7,145 nt of DNA from Robiginitomaculum sp. GTDB taxonomy: Bacteria > Pseudomonadota > Alphaproteobacteria > Caulobacterales > Maricaulaceae. Shown here piece after piece: positions 6,777 through 7,145 of this stretch. How positions within the stretch are numbered: position 1 is the first letter of the stretch; each line of letters opens with the position of its first letter. The notes below the pieces were generated by a model. It saw nothing but the letters and a program-made list of their open reading frames with translations, was not told the DNA's origin and ran no database searches. The stretch is taken from NCBI GenBank assembly GCA_016765255.1, contig JAESQI010000220.1:1-7145 (forward strand), read 5' to 3'. A program made the translations under genes and the position numbers.

Positions 6777-6803
6777 GCGTTAAGTGATGAAAAATTGTGC
6801 AGG
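6777..6803 (+). repeat. Right copy of the imperfect 27-bp direct repeat
   Basis: This copy (core TGATGAAAAATTGTGCA) differs from the left copy at 4635-4661 at positions 5, 8, 18 and 26 only. It lies 162 bases before the glnB ATG and 158 bases upstream of the lipoprotein ATG, so it might instead be a regulatory site in the divergent region. No similarity is seen beyond the 27 bases. Confidence 0.5.
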
Positions 6804-6887
6804 GGCAAAATTTATGTCGAAAATTTAGGCAGATGTGAGTATTACGCCTACAAATCCATGATTTACATCTCTGCGTCTCGACTCTCC

Positions 6888-6909
6888 AATGCCTCCAGAC
6901 TTAGGCATT
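6888..6909 (+). promoter_or_regulatory. 7-bp inverted repeat upstream of glnB
   Basis: AATGCCT (6888-6894) and AGGCATT (6903-6909) are exact inverted repeats around an 8-base spacer. The centre lies about 66 bases before the glnB ATG. No T-run follows, so it is not a terminator. It could be an operator for a dimeric regulator or a hairpin in the glnB leader. Confidence 0.4.
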
Positions 6910-6914
6910 TGTCA

Positions 6915-6930
6915 TCAGGGATCAACCTGA
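6915..6930 (+). promoter_or_regulatory. 5-bp inverted repeat in the glnB leader
   Basis: TCAGG (6915-6919) and CCTGA (6926-6930) flank a 6-base spacer, starting six bases after the neighbouring 7-bp inverted repeat. If both are transcribed they would form two hairpins in series ahead of the glnB ribosome site. The stem is short, so chance is possible. Confidence 0.3.
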
Positions 6931-6964
6931 CGTGAAATTCGCTTACATGAGCATTGGAGAAAAT

Positions 6965-7145
6965 ATGAAAAAAGTTGAGGCCATCATCAAGCCGTTCAAA
7001 CTTGATGAAGTGAAAGAAGCCCTGCAAGAAATCGGCGTCATGGGCATGACCGTTACCGAAGCAAAAGGCTTTGGCCGTCAAAAAGGCCATACGGAACTCT
7101 ATAGAGGGGCTGAATACGTGGACGACTTTCTCCCCAAATTAAAAT
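6965..7145 (+). CDS. glnB: Nitrogen regulatory protein P-II, N-terminal half (cut by window edge)
   Basis: P-II is a small trimeric cytoplasmic signal protein that reads 2-oxoglutarate, ATP/ADP and, by uridylylation, glutamine status. It controls glutamine synthetase adenylylation, NtrB or ammonium transport. The visible 60 codons begin MKKVEAIIKPFKLDEVKEAL. They include the T-loop with GFGRQKGHTEL and YRGAEY, placing the uridylylation target at Tyr51, as in proteobacterial GlnB/GlnK. The full protein is about 112 residues, so nearly half lies beyond the window. The ATG at 6965 has GGAG (6956-6959) five bases upstream. Choosing GlnB over GlnK rests on overall likeness to alphaproteobacterial GlnB; a following glnA would support GlnB and a following amtB would support GlnK. 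Confidence 0.93.
   Translation, partial: MKKVEAIIKPFKLDEVKEALQEIGVMGMTVTEAKGFGRQKGHTELYRGAEYVDDFLPKLK

Larger units (their letters stand above)
6620..6964. other. Divergent intergenic region between the lipoprotein gene and glnB
   Basis: This 345-base stretch holds no credible gene. Its left third is AT-rich and carries the candidate lipoprotein promoter. The right copy of the 27-bp repeat lies at 6777-6803. Two small inverted repeats lie at 6888-6909 and 6915-6930, before glnB. I found no sigma-54 type GG/GC pair at the right spacing and no convincing -35/-10 pair for glnB. Confidence 0.5.

Noticed and set aside
6863..7090. Minus-strand 75-codon open frame over the glnB start
   Set aside because: It is antisense to the P-II reading frame, whose motifs and ribosome site are unmistakable.

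Overview
The window reads as part of an alphaproteobacterial chromosome. The serC product is of the divergent alphaproteobacterial/archaeal-like phosphoserine aminotransferase type, it is followed directly by serA and then purA, and a P-II gene with the proteobacterial uridylylation motif lies at the right end. Base composition is moderate: about half GC in the housekeeping genes, lower in the middle-right part. That would suit a moderate-GC marine alphaproteobacterium, but no genus can be named from the sequence alone.

Left block (1-3812, all on the minus strand): a promoter at 3784-3812, a short structured leader, then serC, serA and purA (purA is cut by the window edge). SerA oxidises 3-phosphoglycerate and SerC transaminates the product, so the pair makes phosphoserine. 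PurA makes adenylosuccinate from IMP and aspartate. A 38-nt gap separates serC from serA. An 87-nt gap containing a perfect 10-bp hairpin separates serA from purA, so purA may be partly uncoupled from the serine genes.

Middle block (about 3930-4640): a clear minus-strand terminator (3930-3954) sits just downstream of a 20-codon open 3' end of a minus-strand gene (3979-4041) whose upstream part is missing. The missing part is replaced by a plus-strand gene for a small antibiotic-biosynthesis-monooxygenase (ABM) fold protein with a lipoprotein-type signal. This looks like an insertion or deletion junction. It is followed by about 330 bases without a gene, carrying a degenerate 24-bp tandem repeat.

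Right block (4635-7145): a large minus-strand lipoprotein gene (cadherin-like domain plus FG-GAP/integrin-type propeller with calcium loops) lies between two imperfect 27-bp direct repeats (23 of 27 identical). Next comes a divergent intergenic region with two small inverted repeats, then the 5' part of glnB, encoding nitrogen regulator P-II, on the plus strand.

No CRISPR array, tRNA, rRNA, transposase or recognisable defence or biosynthetic cluster was seen. The least explained part is the 3.93-6.80 kb accessory stretch: gene remnant with orphan terminator, signal-bearing ABM gene, degenerate tandem repeats, and a repeat-flanked lipoprotein gene.
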